A stretch of 37,476 nucleotides of DNA from Saprospiraceae bacterium (GTDB taxonomy: Bacteria > Bacteroidota > Bacteroidia > Chitinophagales > Saprospiraceae). The position numbers and the translations under genes are program-made. The stretch covers positions 1-37,476 of the forward strand of contig JAHDES010000062.1 of assembly GCA_020628645.1 (NCBI GenBank). Direction: 5' to 3'. Shown piece after piece: positions 8,676-16,248 of the stretch (positions are counted from its first letter, which is position 1; every line of letters starts with the position of its first letter). A model generated the notes under the pieces. It saw nothing but the letters and a program-made list of their open reading frames with translations. It was not told the DNA's origin and searched no databases.

Positions 8676-9269
8676 TTAATCAAGATAAAAATCCTCTTCT
8701 TTTATATTATCGAAATCGTCCTTCAGTAAATCATCCATTAAATCCAAATCATCCTTAGAAAAATCATCCATTAAATCCTCTTCTTTCAATGGCTTTAGCA
8801 CATTTTGATCTTGCTTGATTGGTGTGACTATGGTTTGTTTCGCTTTAATTGGTTTAAGGGTGCGCTTAGGGTTTGTCGGTTCTTTTACCTTCTGTTTCGC
8901 ACTATTTTTTGCTTGCAAAGATTTAGAAGTAGTAGGTACAGCTATTAAGCGTTTCTTATCTATCAATGTTCCTGTTACCATACAAATTCCATAGTTTTTA
9001 TTGTGGATACGGATCAAGGCATTTTCTAAATCTATGATATGTTTTCGTTGACGAGATGCCATATACGACAACATATCTAAATCCTGTGCCATAGAGCTAT
9101 CATCCATCCAATCACCTTCATTTGATTTGGAATCGGTCGTTTCTTTAAGTTGTTGCTCTAGGCTGTCTAGTTGTTGTTTGGCGCGTGCTAGTTTTGTTTC
9201 TATATTAAGTTTAAATTCTGCTAAATCAGCATCAGAATATCGACTCACGCCATCTTTTGTATCATTCAT
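8676..9269 (-). CDS. DksA/TraR-family protein with acidic tail
   Basis: A 197-residue protein. An N-terminal coiled coil (about residues 12-50) and a second helix precede IRIHNKNYGICMVTGTLIDKKRLIAVPTT (start about residue 87). This is the DksA/TraR C-terminal signature in the Bacteroidota form. The zinc finger is reduced: only one Cys remains (GIC) and the second ligand pair is gone. Family members bind RNA polymerase through the secondary channel and adjust transcription, often with ppGpp. A Lys/Pro-rich linker leads to an acidic repeat-like tail (LMDDFSKDD / LMDDLLKDD). The upstream leader holds two terminator-like hairpins. It may be a target of the neighbouring response regulator. Confidence 0.8.
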   Translation of the reverse strand: MNDTKDGVSRYSDADLAEFKLNIETKLARAKQQLDSLEQQLKETTDSKSNEGDWMDDSSMAQDLDMLSYMASRQRKHIIDLENALIRIHNKNYGICMVTGTLIDKKRLIAVPTTSKSLQAKNSAKQKVKEPTNPKRTLKPIKAKQTIVTPIKQDQNVLKPLKEEDLMDDFSKDDLDLMDDLLKDDFDNIKEEDFYLD

Positions 9270-9280
9270 TGGTTATATTT

Positions 9281-9356
9281 TTAAAAAAGGTGCATCTAGA
9301 AGATCATTAGGTGAAAACAACTTTTTTCTTAAAAAGACCTCCATTTGATGCACCTT
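9281..9356 (-). promoter_or_regulatory. Leader hairpin/attenuator before DksA-like gene
   Basis: AAGGTGCATC (9287-9296) and GATGCACCTT (9347-9356) are perfect 10-bp inverted arms around a 50-nt loop. Read on the minus strand, the hairpin is followed by a T6 run, then 12 nt later by the ATG of the DksA-like gene. This looks like a terminator placed in the leader of that gene, i.e. a candidate attenuator. The mechanism is inferred. Confidence 0.5.
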
Positions 9357-9459
9357 AAAAAATTAGTTCCTTTATTCTATTCATAGCTTTTTTTTTAGAA
9401 AAAAATTGTCGGATGGAATGGTGCATCATCCGACAAAGAAAGGAAATTGCATTAAGCAT
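9355..9459 (-). CDS. Possible 34-aa small ORF in leader
   Basis: A 34-residue frame (starts MLNAISFLCRMMHH, ends RIKELIF) begins about 55 nt after the predicted start of the transcript from the box at 9539-9555. It overlaps a strong terminator hairpin at 9406-9436, so translation across it could couple to termination, as in leader-peptide attenuation. It shows no family resemblance and may be fortuitous. Confidence 0.25.
   Translation of the reverse strand: MLNAISFLCRMMHHSIRQFFSKKKAMNRIKELIF
9396..9437 (-). terminator. Strong minus-strand terminator
   Basis: TTGTCGGATG (9406-9415) and CATCCGACAA (9427-9436) form a perfect 10-bp stem with an 11-nt loop. On the minus strand it is followed by seven Ts. 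It would end a transcript of about 110 nt starting from the regulator box at 9539-9555, or allow regulated read-through into the DksA-like gene. Confidence 0.75.
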
Positions 9460-9521
9460 GCTGTACGTTCTATAAATTTCTTACTTATGTATGTTTAATG
9501 ATTGACTATTGCATTCGACTA

Positions 9522-9555
9522 CAAGTTTATACCTCAAATCTGAAGAAAATCTGAA
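9522..9555 (-). promoter_or_regulatory. Response-regulator box 1 plus -7 element
   Basis: On the minus strand TTCAGA-N5-TTCAGA (9539-9555, perfect repeat) is followed after exactly 9 nt by TAAACTTG (9522-9529), close to the Bacteroidota -7 consensus TAnnTTTG. It would drive the leader in front of the DksA-like gene. Confidence 0.65.
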
Positions 9556-9565
9556 CTTTGTAGTA

Positions 9566-9709
9566 TTATTGAAAAAAAGCTATCATTTTTTTAGTGCCAT
9601 TTTGCAGAATAGTTTTTATCCTCTTGCCCCATGACGGAGATGTGCTAGAAGAAACTTGTTCTAGTTTAGTTGAGCTTGTTATGACTCTTTTAGATTTAAT
9701 GATAGGCAT
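9566..9709 (-). CDS. 47-aa small ORF, second of a tandem pair
   Basis: A 47-residue frame starting MPIIKSKRVITSS. It is basic (many Lys/Arg) and rich in Ser/Thr, with no hydrophobic segment long enough for a membrane span. It begins 5 nt after the stop of the 53-aa ORF, which suggests coupled translation. It ends just before regulator box 1. No family is recognised. The tandem spacing and the regulator box upstream of the pair are the only support that it is a gene. Confidence 0.35.
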   Translation of the reverse strand: MPIIKSKRVITSSTKLEQVSSSTSPSWGKRIKTILQNGTKKMIAFFQ

Positions 9710-9714
9710 AAGAA

Positions 9715-9876
9715 TTAAAGCATCTGTTCATATTGTGAGGGAATAAATGGTTGATGATGGCTATCATTTAGTTCATACTCCAGCTCATCTATGAGGAGTA
9801 AAGGCAATTGATTTAGTTTCTGTTGAAGGTAGCGTCGAAACCGAAAGTACCGCCACCAGATTTTTAATTTGTTCAT
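9715..9876 (-). CDS. 53-aa small ORF under regulator box 2
   Basis: A 53-residue frame with a strongly basic, aromatic N-terminus (MNKLKIWWRYFRFRRYLQQK) and an acidic middle (IDELEYELND). Such an amphipathic cationic start could be membrane-active or could bind nucleic acid, but I do not recognise a family. Its ATG lies about 9 nt after the predicted start site of the box 2 promoter, so the 5' leader would be very short. It is followed at once by the 47-aa ORF. Confidence 0.45.
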   Translation of the reverse strand: MNKLKIWWRYFRFRRYLQQKLNQLPLLLIDELEYELNDSHHQPFIPSQYEQML

Positions 9877-9891
9877 TTTATGGATTTTACC

Positions 9892-9925
9892 TTAAACTAC
9901 AGCCCAATTCTGAAGAAAATTTGAA
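9892..9925 (-). promoter_or_regulatory. Response-regulator box 2 plus -7 element
   Basis: On the minus strand TTCAAA-N5-TTCAGA (9909-9925) is followed after 9 nt by TAGTTTAA (9892-9899), a partial match to TAnnTTTG. It lies directly upstream of the 53-aa/47-aa ORF pair. Confidence 0.6.
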
Positions 9926-9951
9926 GGATTTAATAAATCGGGGCATTTTTA

Positions 9952-9989
9952 CAAAAAAAATCCAGCATGGAAGGCATTTCCACACTGGA
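9952..9989 (-). terminator. Rho-independent terminator, minus strand
   Basis: Arms at 9961-9972 and 9978-9989 pair along 11-12 bp, with two G-U wobbles when read on the minus strand (CCAGTGTGGAA with TTCCATGCTGG). They are followed by eight Ts (plus-strand A run 9953-9960). It ends the transcript started at box 3 and probably also read-through from the secreted M14 gene. Confidence 0.8.
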
Positions 9990-10167
9990 AAAAAGACGTG
10001 TATCTATTTGAACATGGACGAAAATTTGATAAAACCACCAATAATCCTGTAAAAGGTTAATTCAAATTTATGGAAACATTAAATTCTCTCAACAGGAGTA
10101 TAAATACACTAGATTAAAACCATTTAAAGCGATATTGTCGGCTTTGTTGTTAGATACCCATTAATTT
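9952..10167 (-). ncRNA. Candidate small RNA from box 3 promoter
   Basis: Box 3 has a perfect TAnnTTTG -7 element, and a strong terminator lies about 210 nt downstream. Between them no minus-strand frame exceeds a few codons (for example ATG GGT ATC TAA near the 5' end). A promoter and terminator bracketing non-coding sequence point to a regulator-controlled small RNA of about 200 nt. No known RNA family is recognised. Confidence 0.5.
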
Positions 10168-10173
10168 ACCTTA

Positions 10174-10207
10174 CAAATCTAGTATTCAATTCTGAAGTTA
10201 TTCTGAA
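10174..10207 (-). promoter_or_regulatory. Response-regulator box 3 plus consensus -7 element
   Basis: On the minus strand TTCAGA-N5-TTCAGA (10191-10207, perfect) is followed after exactly 9 nt by TAGATTTG (10174-10181), a perfect TAnnTTTG. It is the best example of the shared promoter layout. It lies downstream of the M14 gene stop and points away from it. Confidence 0.7.
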
Positions 10208-10241
10208 GAAATAATTAGAAAAGGTTTTTATAGGAGTCCTT

Positions 10242-11291
10242 TTATTTAATAATCCCAAGATGAAGAATACGTCCGCCATCCATATTAACAGGATTACTAC
10301 TTTTCCCAATGACAATACCATCTTCGGGCGCATAATAAGCTTGAATTACTTCCCCAAATAAATTTTTGACGACACCAATCAGTTCTCCTTTTTTGAGTAT
10401 TTGAGTCAAGGCTACAGGTACTTCCAATAAACCACCTTCTTCTACATAGATCCAATATGATTTTTTACAAACAATAGGAGGAGTGGGGAATTGTTCTATG
10501 GGTTCATCTAGCATTTCTAGCCATCGCATAATATTGAGCATGCCTTTTTCGCCCCTAGCGATTATATCGGCTTGATAAACTTGTGGATTACCATATTCTA
10601 CCGTAATTGTAGGAGTACCTTGTAGCATGGCTTCTGCTCGAAATGTTCGGAGCATGGCGATACCATCTCCTGTAGAGGGCACCCCTTTACTATCTAGAAT
10701 AATATCACAATCTTGAAGGTTTGCCATTTGAGCGATTAGATCATTTGATAAATCTGCTCGAACATATAAGGAATTAAGTCTACCAAAACTAGCCGTATGC
10801 ATATCCACGAGGTAATCAAAATGGGGTAACAGTTTTTCTTTAATCTTATAGACATATTGCTGGGAACGATTGCCTTTTTCTTTTCCTGGAAAATTTCGGT
10901 TTAAATCTTCTTCATCTACAAAACGTCGTCGATCTCGATCCATACTCACTACATTCACTCCTGGTACCCCAATGAGCGTTCCTTTGAGTTGCTGGGCATC
11001 GATTTGTTTAAATACATTTTGAATGATGGGAATACCATTGAGTTCATTTCCATGAATAGCAGCCACCATACCGAAAACAGGCCCTTCTTCCACTCCTTTT
11101 GCAATCATAATAGGAATGTAGACTGCTTGCCCTAGTCCATTATTAATCAAATGTAGATAATAGTGCTGTGTCGTTCCTGCAGGAATACTCGCTAAATCTA
11201 TAGATGAAATGATCTTAATATCCGTTTGCGCCATAATGGATTGAACAAAATAAGTAAATAGTAATAGTACAACAAATATTTTCTTTTGCAT
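10242..11291 (-). CDS. Secreted M14-family amidohydrolase (AstE/AspA-like)
   Basis: A 349-residue protein. The first 21 residues (MQKKIFVVLLLFTYFVQSIMA, cut after ...IMA) form a signal peptide, so it acts in the periplasm or outside the cell. The catalytic domain is of the succinylglutamate desuccinylase/aspartoacylase type: zinc ligands HGNE at 80-83, His165 in DMHTA, and catalytic Glu232 in VEYGN. A C-terminal beta-barrel (about 270-349) follows. Such enzymes cleave N-acyl or carboxamide bonds. It is a paralog of the cytoplasmic enzyme at 17252-18229 and shares motifs along the whole length. Its promoter carries regulator box 4 and diverges from the polyamine operon. Likely role: hydrolysing the exported product. 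The substrate is unknown. Confidence 0.85.
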   Translation of the reverse strand: MQKKIFVVLLLFTYFVQSIMAQTDIKIISSIDLASIPAGTTQHYYLHLINNGLGQAVYIPIMIAKGVEEGPVFGMVAAIHGNELNGIPIIQNVFKQIDAQQLKGTLIGVPGVNVVSMDRDRRRFVDEEDLNRNFPGKEKGNRSQQYVYKIKEKLLPHFDYLVDMHTASFGRLNSLYVRADLSNDLIAQMANLQDCDIILDSKGVPSTGDGIAMLRTFRAEAMLQGTPTITVEYGNPQVYQADIIARGEKGMLNIMRWLEMLDEPIEQFPTPPIVCKKSYWIYVEEGGLLEVPVALTQILKKGELIGVVKNLFGEVIQAYYAPEDGIVIGKSSNPVNMDGGRILHLGIIK

Positions 11292-11329
11292 AGGTGAAAT
11301 GATTTAATATTCGCCATTAAAAAGCCGTA

Positions 11330-11363
11330 CAAATTAATAATACAATTCTGAAGAAAATTTGAA
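11330..11363 (-). promoter_or_regulatory. Response-regulator box 4, promoter of secreted M14 gene
   Basis: On the minus strand TTCAAA-N5-TTCAGA (11347-11363) is followed after 9 nt by TTAATTTG (11330-11337), one mismatch from TAnnTTTG. The predicted start site is about 32 nt before the ATG at 11291. Confidence 0.65.
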
Positions 11364-11393
11364 TTTTACTTTTTTTTGAAGAACCCCCATTTC

Positions 11394-11427
11394 TTCAGAA
11401 TTTCTTCAGAATCACTTCGCTTCTTTG
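11394..11427 (+). promoter_or_regulatory. Response-regulator box 5, promoter of polyamine operon
   Basis: TTCAGA-N5-TTCAGA (11394-11410, perfect) is followed after 9 nt by CTTCTTTG (11420-11427), which keeps the TTTG half of TAnnTTTG. It is oriented toward the six-gene operon that starts at 11514. Boxes 4 and 5 are therefore back to back in one divergent control region. Confidence 0.65.
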
Positions 11428-11513
11428 CGGCAGTTTTTTAAAACAAAGGAAAGATGAAGGAATAACAAAATCGGAACATTCATTCTTTTTTCTTTCCTCA
11501 ATATCCGAACATC

Positions 11514-12971
11514 ATGTTAGCAACTAAGACCCTGCATTCAGCGGTTGTCATTCAACCGGGGGAGTTTGAGGCGCATCGGCATTGGTATCCCAAAGCACTG
11601 AATGCGACTATCCATCCCATGATTAATTTTTTCTTGAATTTGGAGCAGGAACGTATCATTTCGCGCTATTGCCACCTTCATCCTACCGTCAAAGCCGAAT
11701 CTCTTCGAGAAATCCTTAACTATAAAAGTAAATATTTCCTTTGGGCAGGTGCAGACTTGCTCAATGTAACCTCTGCGGGAGGTAAACGCCAAATGGTAGT
11801 CATTGAAAATAATTCTTGTCCTTCTGGACAAAAATCCATGCCCTTAGTGGATGATAATCAAGAACAAGGGAGTTATCGCTTGATGGTAGAACGAACCTTC
11901 AAGCCCTACTTGAAAAACTTACGCCATAAAATAAAGGGCGGTTTAGCCGTCATTTACGACAAAAACGAAATGGAAGCATCAGGCTATGCAGAGGTCATTG
12001 CCGATGTCATGAATGAACCTGTGTATTTTGTACCTTTTTATCATGATGGAGAAAACCCTCCCGTACAATTTAGGGAAGGTATTCTAAATGTTCGGATAGA
12101 AGACGGTAGTTTTGTTCCTATTCGCGCGGCTTTTCGATATTTGACGCAGAAACCGTGGAACAGACTACCGCTTCATTCGAAGACACGTATTTTAAATCCC
12201 ATCATCGCTTGCCTTGCTGGAGGGCGCAATAAAATGGTCGCCGCCAAAGCCTACGACATCTTCAATTCTGAAATAGCCCATGCTGGTCTAAAAATCAATA
12301 CACCCGAAACCATCTGGGACGTTCGTAAAAATGAAATTCCCCTTTGGGTTCGTAAAATGGGCGGGCATGCTGTAATCAAAGTACCGTATAGCAATGCAGG
12401 ACAAGGAGTTTATACCATTGTAACAGAAAAAGAACTCGATCATTTTATGGAGTTGGAGTTCGATTATGATCTTTTTATCGTACAAAGTTTGATTGGTAAT
12501 TACAAATGGAGTAGTACGACTTCTTCTGGAAAACTCTATCATGTGGGCACTGTTCCCAATCAAAAAAATCACAGTTTTGTAGCTGATATTCGAATGATGG
12601 TGAGTGCTACCGAAAAGGGGATTCGCCCCTTGTGTACTTATGCGCGTCGTGCAGAAAAACCCCTGGTCAATGAAATCGAAAATAGTACCAATAGCTGGCA
12701 AATGCTAGGAACAAACCTCTCCTATAAAAATACGGACGGAAGCTGGGGCAGTGATACTAATCGCTTGGTGCTCATGGATCGACGTGATTTTAACAAATTA
12801 GGAATTGGCTTAGATGATCTCATCGAAGCGTATATTCAAACGGTACTTTCTATGGTGGCTATTGATAAGATGTCTAAAACATTGATGAATAAACAAGGAA
12901 AATTTAGAACACGCTTGTTTAAAAGCCTAAATAATGATCCTTCTTTAATAAATGAAATAAAATTGAGTTAA
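11514..12971 (+). CDS. ATP-grasp amide ligase-like protein
   Basis: A 485-residue protein. The segment AVIKVPYSNAGQGVYTI (about residues 286-302) matches the nucleotide-binding Lys/Gly-rich loop of ATP-grasp enzymes, and FIVQSLIG (about 324-331) fits the following strand with the ATP-contacting Glu/Gln region. The N-terminal 230 residues are unlike standard ATP-grasps and may hold the acceptor-binding domain. Such enzymes join a carboxylate to an amine using ATP. As first gene of an operon with polyamine enzymes, it likely couples a carboxylic acid or amino acid to a polyamine. I do not recognise a characterised subfamily. The next gene starts 4 nt after its stop. Confidence 0.6.
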   Translation: MLATKTLHSAVVIQPGEFEAHRHWYPKALNATIHPMINFFLNLEQERIISRYCHLHPTVKAESLREILNYKSKYFLWAGADLLNVTSAGGKRQMVVIENNSCPSGQKSMPLVDDNQEQGSYRLMVERTFKPYLKNLRHKIKGGLAVIYDKNEMEASGYAEVIADVMNEPVYFVPFYHDGENPPVQFREGILNVRIEDGSFVPIRAAFRYLTQKPWNRLPLHSKTRILNPIIACLAGGRNKMVAAKAYDIFNSEIAHAGLKINTPETIWDVRKNEIPLWVRKMGGHAVIKVPYSNAGQGVYTIVTEKELDHFMELEFDYDLFIVQSLIGNYKWSSTTSSGKLYHVGTVPNQKNHSFVADIRMMVSATEKGIRPLCTYARRAEKPLVNEIENSTNSWQMLGTNLSYKNTDGSWGSDTNRLVLMDRRDFNKLGIGLDDLIEAYIQTVLSMVAIDKMSKTLMNKQGKFRTRLFKSLNNDPSLINEIKLS

Positions 12972-12975
12972 GTTA

Positions 12976-14385
12976 ATGAAGAATAGCTACTTCGATCTGA
13001 TCGACCAAAGTTATTATTTTCCACAAGAGGGGTTTGATTTAAAAGAAGGTTATCTAAGTTTTCATGGTATTTCTTTAAAATACCTTATTGAAAAATACGG
13101 TACGCCTTTCAAACTCATCTATCTACCTCGTATTGCTGCTCAAATCAAAAAGGCCCGTAATTTATTCAATCGAGCTATCCGAAAGCATAGTTATAATGGA
13201 AAATATCATTATTGTTATTGTACCAAATGCTGTCATTTTTCACATGTCGTCAAAACAGCCTTAAAGGAAAACGTTCATCTGGAAACTTCTTCCTCTTTTG
13301 ATATAGATTTGATCTTTCGTTTGTATAAAGAAGGCGATTTAACCAAAAATACGATTATTGTTCACAATGGATATAAAACAAAAGATTATCTGGAGAAAAT
13401 CATCAAATTAAATCAAGAAGGTTTTAAAAACTCCATACTTATTTTGGATTCTAAATCTGAAATACAGCGCATCAAACAATATGCTGCTGATTATAAAGGT
13501 GTTATAAAAATAGGCATTCGTATCGCCATCGATGAAGAACCCCAATCTGCCTATTATACCTCTCGTTTAGGGATTCGTCCTTCTGAAATCATGGATTTTT
13601 ACCAAGAGCAAATACAGGGAGATGAAAATTTATCCCTTAAAATGGTACATTTTTTTATTGATTCAGGGATCAAAGATAATTTGTACTACTGGGGAGAATT
13701 TCAAAAAGCATTAAAACTATTTGTCGAATTAAAACAGGCTTGTCCAGCTATCAAAGCCCTAAATTTAGGTGGAGGCTTTCCCATTCGGAATAATCTCGGT
13801 TTTGAATATAATTATGAATATATGATCGACGAGATTGTTCGCAACATAAAAGGAGCTTGTGTAGAGGCTCAAATTGAAGAACCTGATATCTTCACCGAAT
13901 TTGGAAAATATACCGTTGGTGAAAGTGGCGCGATTATCTTCTCAGTTTTGGAACAAAAACAACAAAATGATCGAGAAACATGGTATATGGTGGATAATAG
14001 CCTGATGAATACCATTCCTGATGCTTGGTCAATTTTAGAAAAATTTATCCTTCTGCCCATCAATAAATGGGAAAACGAATACACCAAAGTCAATATTGGT
14101 GGAATCAGTTGCGATCACTCTGATTATTACAATTCAGAAGATTTCAACCAACAAATTTTCTTGCCCAAATTTCAAGATAAGGATAAAGAACCGCTTTATG
14201 TTGGCTTTTTTCATACGGGAGCTTACCAAGATTCCATTAGCGGATATGGGGGCATTAAGCACTGCCTTATTCCTGCACCTAAATTGATTATCATAGATCG
14301 CGATCAAAGAGGCAATTTTGTGGATTCAGTATATAGAAATGAGCAAACCGTAGATGAAATGCTTGCGATTTTGGGCTATAAATAA
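12976..14385 (+). CDS. speA: Arginine decarboxylase, PLP fold III, Bacteroidota type
   Basis: A 469-residue fold-III PLP decarboxylase close in layout to the short arginine decarboxylases of Bacteroidota. The PLP-binding Lys is at residue 84 (YCYCTKCCHFSH). ETSSSFDID (about 102-110) and the phosphate-binding loop GGGFP (265-269) are present. The C-terminal active-site Cys-region is less typical (GGISCDHSDYY). It should convert arginine to agmatine, the first step toward putrescine. Lysine or diaminopimelate specificity cannot be excluded. Many genomes carry only a stand-alone housekeeping copy. Here it is embedded in a ligase/hydrolase operon, 12 nt before the agmatinase gene. Confidence 0.8.
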   Translation: MKNSYFDLIDQSYYFPQEGFDLKEGYLSFHGISLKYLIEKYGTPFKLIYLPRIAAQIKKARNLFNRAIRKHSYNGKYHYCYCTKCCHFSHVVKTALKENVHLETSSSFDIDLIFRLYKEGDLTKNTIIVHNGYKTKDYLEKIIKLNQEGFKNSILILDSKSEIQRIKQYAADYKGVIKIGIRIAIDEEPQSAYYTSRLGIRPSEIMDFYQEQIQGDENLSLKMVHFFIDSGIKDNLYYWGEFQKALKLFVELKQACPAIKALNLGGGFPIRNNLGFEYNYEYMIDEIVRNIKGACVEAQIEEPDIFTEFGKYTVGESGAIIFSVLEQKQQNDRETWYMVDNSLMNTIPDAWSILEKFILLPINKWENEYTKVNIGGISCDHSDYYNSEDFNQQIFLPKFQDKDKEPLYVGFFHTGAYQDSISGYGGIKHCLIPAPKLIIIDRDQRGNFVDSVYRNEQTVDEMLAILGYK

Positions 14386-14397
14386 TAAAGAAGAAAA

Positions 14398-15261
14398 ATG
14401 AACTATAAAAAAACATTTGCAGGCATACCTCTTGAGTATGCTTCCTTTGACAAGGCAAATATTCTATTACAATCCATCCCTTATGATGGTACTAGTACGT
14501 GGGGGAAAGGCGCGGATAAAGGCTTTGATGCTTTCTTGGAAGCAGCTTATAATATGGAATTGTATGATATAGAAACGGACTCAGAAGTCTATAAAAAGGG
14601 CATCTATCTGGCGGAAGAATTAACAGCTTTTTCTAGTCCAAAAGATATGTTTGAACAGATTTATAGACATACCCAAAAAATGCTATTGACCGATAAATTT
14701 CTCACTTTTTTTGGAGGGGAACACTCTATTAGTATTGGTATCATCAAGGCGTTTTATGAGTGTTTTGATAAACTTACGGTACTACAAATTGATGCCCATG
14801 CCGATTTACGCCCTGCCTATGAAGGTACGCCTTACAATCATGCTTGTGCAGTATATGATGCGAGCCAACATTGCAATCTGATACAAGTGGGTATTCGAAG
14901 TATGGATCAGAGCGAAACACAATATATGGATCAAGACAAGGTTTATTTCGCACATAAAATTGCTCAAAAAAATAAATGGATGCAAGCCTCTATTGATCAA
15001 ATGACAGACAATGTCTACATCACCTTTGACTTAGATGCTTTTGATCCCTCTATTATGCCTGCTACAGGTACCCCCGAACCAGGCGGACTGACTTGGTATG
15101 AAGTGACCAATTACCTGAAAAAAGTCTTTACCCAAAAAAATGTAGTGGGCTTCGATATTGTAGAGCTTGCTCCCATCGACGGATTACATGCACCACAGTT
15201 TTTAGCCGCCAAATTATATTATAAAATGCTATCCTATAAATTTTCTAATTATGAACAATAA
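14398..15261 (+). CDS. speB: Agmatinase (ureohydrolase family)
   Basis: A 287-residue ureohydrolase with all manganese-binding motifs: GGEHS at 106-110, DAHADLR at 132-138, and DLDAFDP at 211-217. The ending ELAPIDG matches the family's last conserved Glu. It should hydrolyse agmatine to putrescine and urea in the cytoplasm, directly using the product of the preceding decarboxylase. It overlaps the next gene by 11 nt, so expression is coupled. Length and motifs are normal. Guanidinobutyrase or formiminoglutamase activity is less likely given the decarboxylase next to it. Confidence 0.88.
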   Translation: MNYKKTFAGIPLEYASFDKANILLQSIPYDGTSTWGKGADKGFDAFLEAAYNMELYDIETDSEVYKKGIYLAEELTAFSSPKDMFEQIYRHTQKMLLTDKFLTFFGGEHSISIGIIKAFYECFDKLTVLQIDAHADLRPAYEGTPYNHACAVYDASQHCNLIQVGIRSMDQSETQYMDQDKVYFAHKIAQKNKWMQASIDQMTDNVYITFDLDAFDPSIMPATGTPEPGGLTWYEVTNYLKKVFTQKNVVGFDIVELAPIDGLHAPQFLAAKLYYKMLSYKFSNYEQ

Positions 15262-16228
15262 AGGGCCTATTTCTAATTTTATTTTACATCATTTCAAACA
15301 TTTCAATGCTGCTACTTTAGTAGATGCCGCACAAGAATATTCTCGTCAAATTGAAGCGGGACACAAAATGATGATTACCATGGCAGGTGCAATGAGTACG
15401 GCAGAACTCGGTAAATCCCTAGCTGAAATGATACGACAAGATAAGGTACACATCATTACCTGTACAGGCGCAAATTTAGAGGAAGATGTATTTAATTTGG
15501 TAGCGCATAATCATTATAAACGCGTTCCTAATTATCGAGATTTATCGCCTCAGGATGAAAAAGAACTCTTGGATAATCATTTTAATCGAGTGACGGATAC
15601 TTGTATCCCAGAAGCAGAAGCCATGCGAGCTATCGAAGAACATCTTTTTAATGCGTGGAAAAGAGCAGAAAATAATGGACAGAGTTTTCTTCCACATGAA
15701 TATTTCTATCAAATCTTATTGAGCGGAGAACTAGAAGATAAGTATCAAATTGATCCGAAAGATAGCTGGCTTTTAGCGGCAGCAGAAAAGGGGATTCCTA
15801 TTATTGTACCGGGCTGGGAGGATTCGACTTGTGGTAATTTCTTTGCCTCTTATTGTATTGAAAATATCCTATCTCCTCATACGATGAAATCGGGAATTCA
15901 TTATATGATGAAACTAGCCCAATGGTATCAAGATAATGCCATCGAAAAAGGCGTAGGCTTTTTTCAAATTGGGGGTGGAATAGCAGGTGATTTCCCAATT
16001 TGTGTTGTACCCATGCTTCACCAAGATTTAGAATTAGAGGATATTCCGATGTGGTCGTATTTCTGTCAGATTAGTGATTCTACGACGAGTTATGGCTCGT
16101 ATTCAGGAGCTGTTCCAAATGAGAAAATCACTTGGGGGAAATTACTCCCTGAAACGCCCAAATATGTGATCGAATCGGATGCGACAATCGTAGCTCCTTT
16201 GATTTTTGCATATCTCTTAAACTGGTAA
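15251..16228 (+). CDS. Deoxyhypusine synthase-like (homospermidine-type) synthase
   Basis: A 325-residue member of the deoxyhypusine synthase family. NAD-binding motif TCTGANLEEDVF is at about 70-81, and the catalytic-lysine region SGAVPNEKITWGKL ends the active site with WGK at 295-297, as in eukaryotic DHS. Bacteria lack eIF5A, and bacterial relatives are known to make homospermidine or to transfer aminobutyl groups between polyamines. After arginine decarboxylase and agmatinase it would extend putrescine to a longer polyamine. The exact product is not decidable here. It overlaps the agmatinase gene and is followed 20 nt later by an ATP-grasp gene. Confidence 0.85.
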   Translation: MNNKGPISNFILHHFKHFNAATLVDAAQEYSRQIEAGHKMMITMAGAMSTAELGKSLAEMIRQDKVHIITCTGANLEEDVFNLVAHNHYKRVPNYRDLSPQDEKELLDNHFNRVTDTCIPEAEAMRAIEEHLFNAWKRAENNGQSFLPHEYFYQILLSGELEDKYQIDPKDSWLLAAAEKGIPIIVPGWEDSTCGNFFASYCIENILSPHTMKSGIHYMMKLAQWYQDNAIEKGVGFFQIGGGIAGDFPICVVPMLHQDLELEDIPMWSYFCQISDSTTSYGSYSGAVPNEKITWGKLLPETPKYVIESDATIVAPLIFAYLLNW

Positions 16229-16248
16229 TTTTATATAATATCATCGGT

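Noticed and set aside
12288-12701. 137-aa open frame on the minus strand inside the ATP-grasp gene
   Set aside because: It is the antisense shadow of a well-supported gene with ATP-grasp motifs and has no domain signal of its own.
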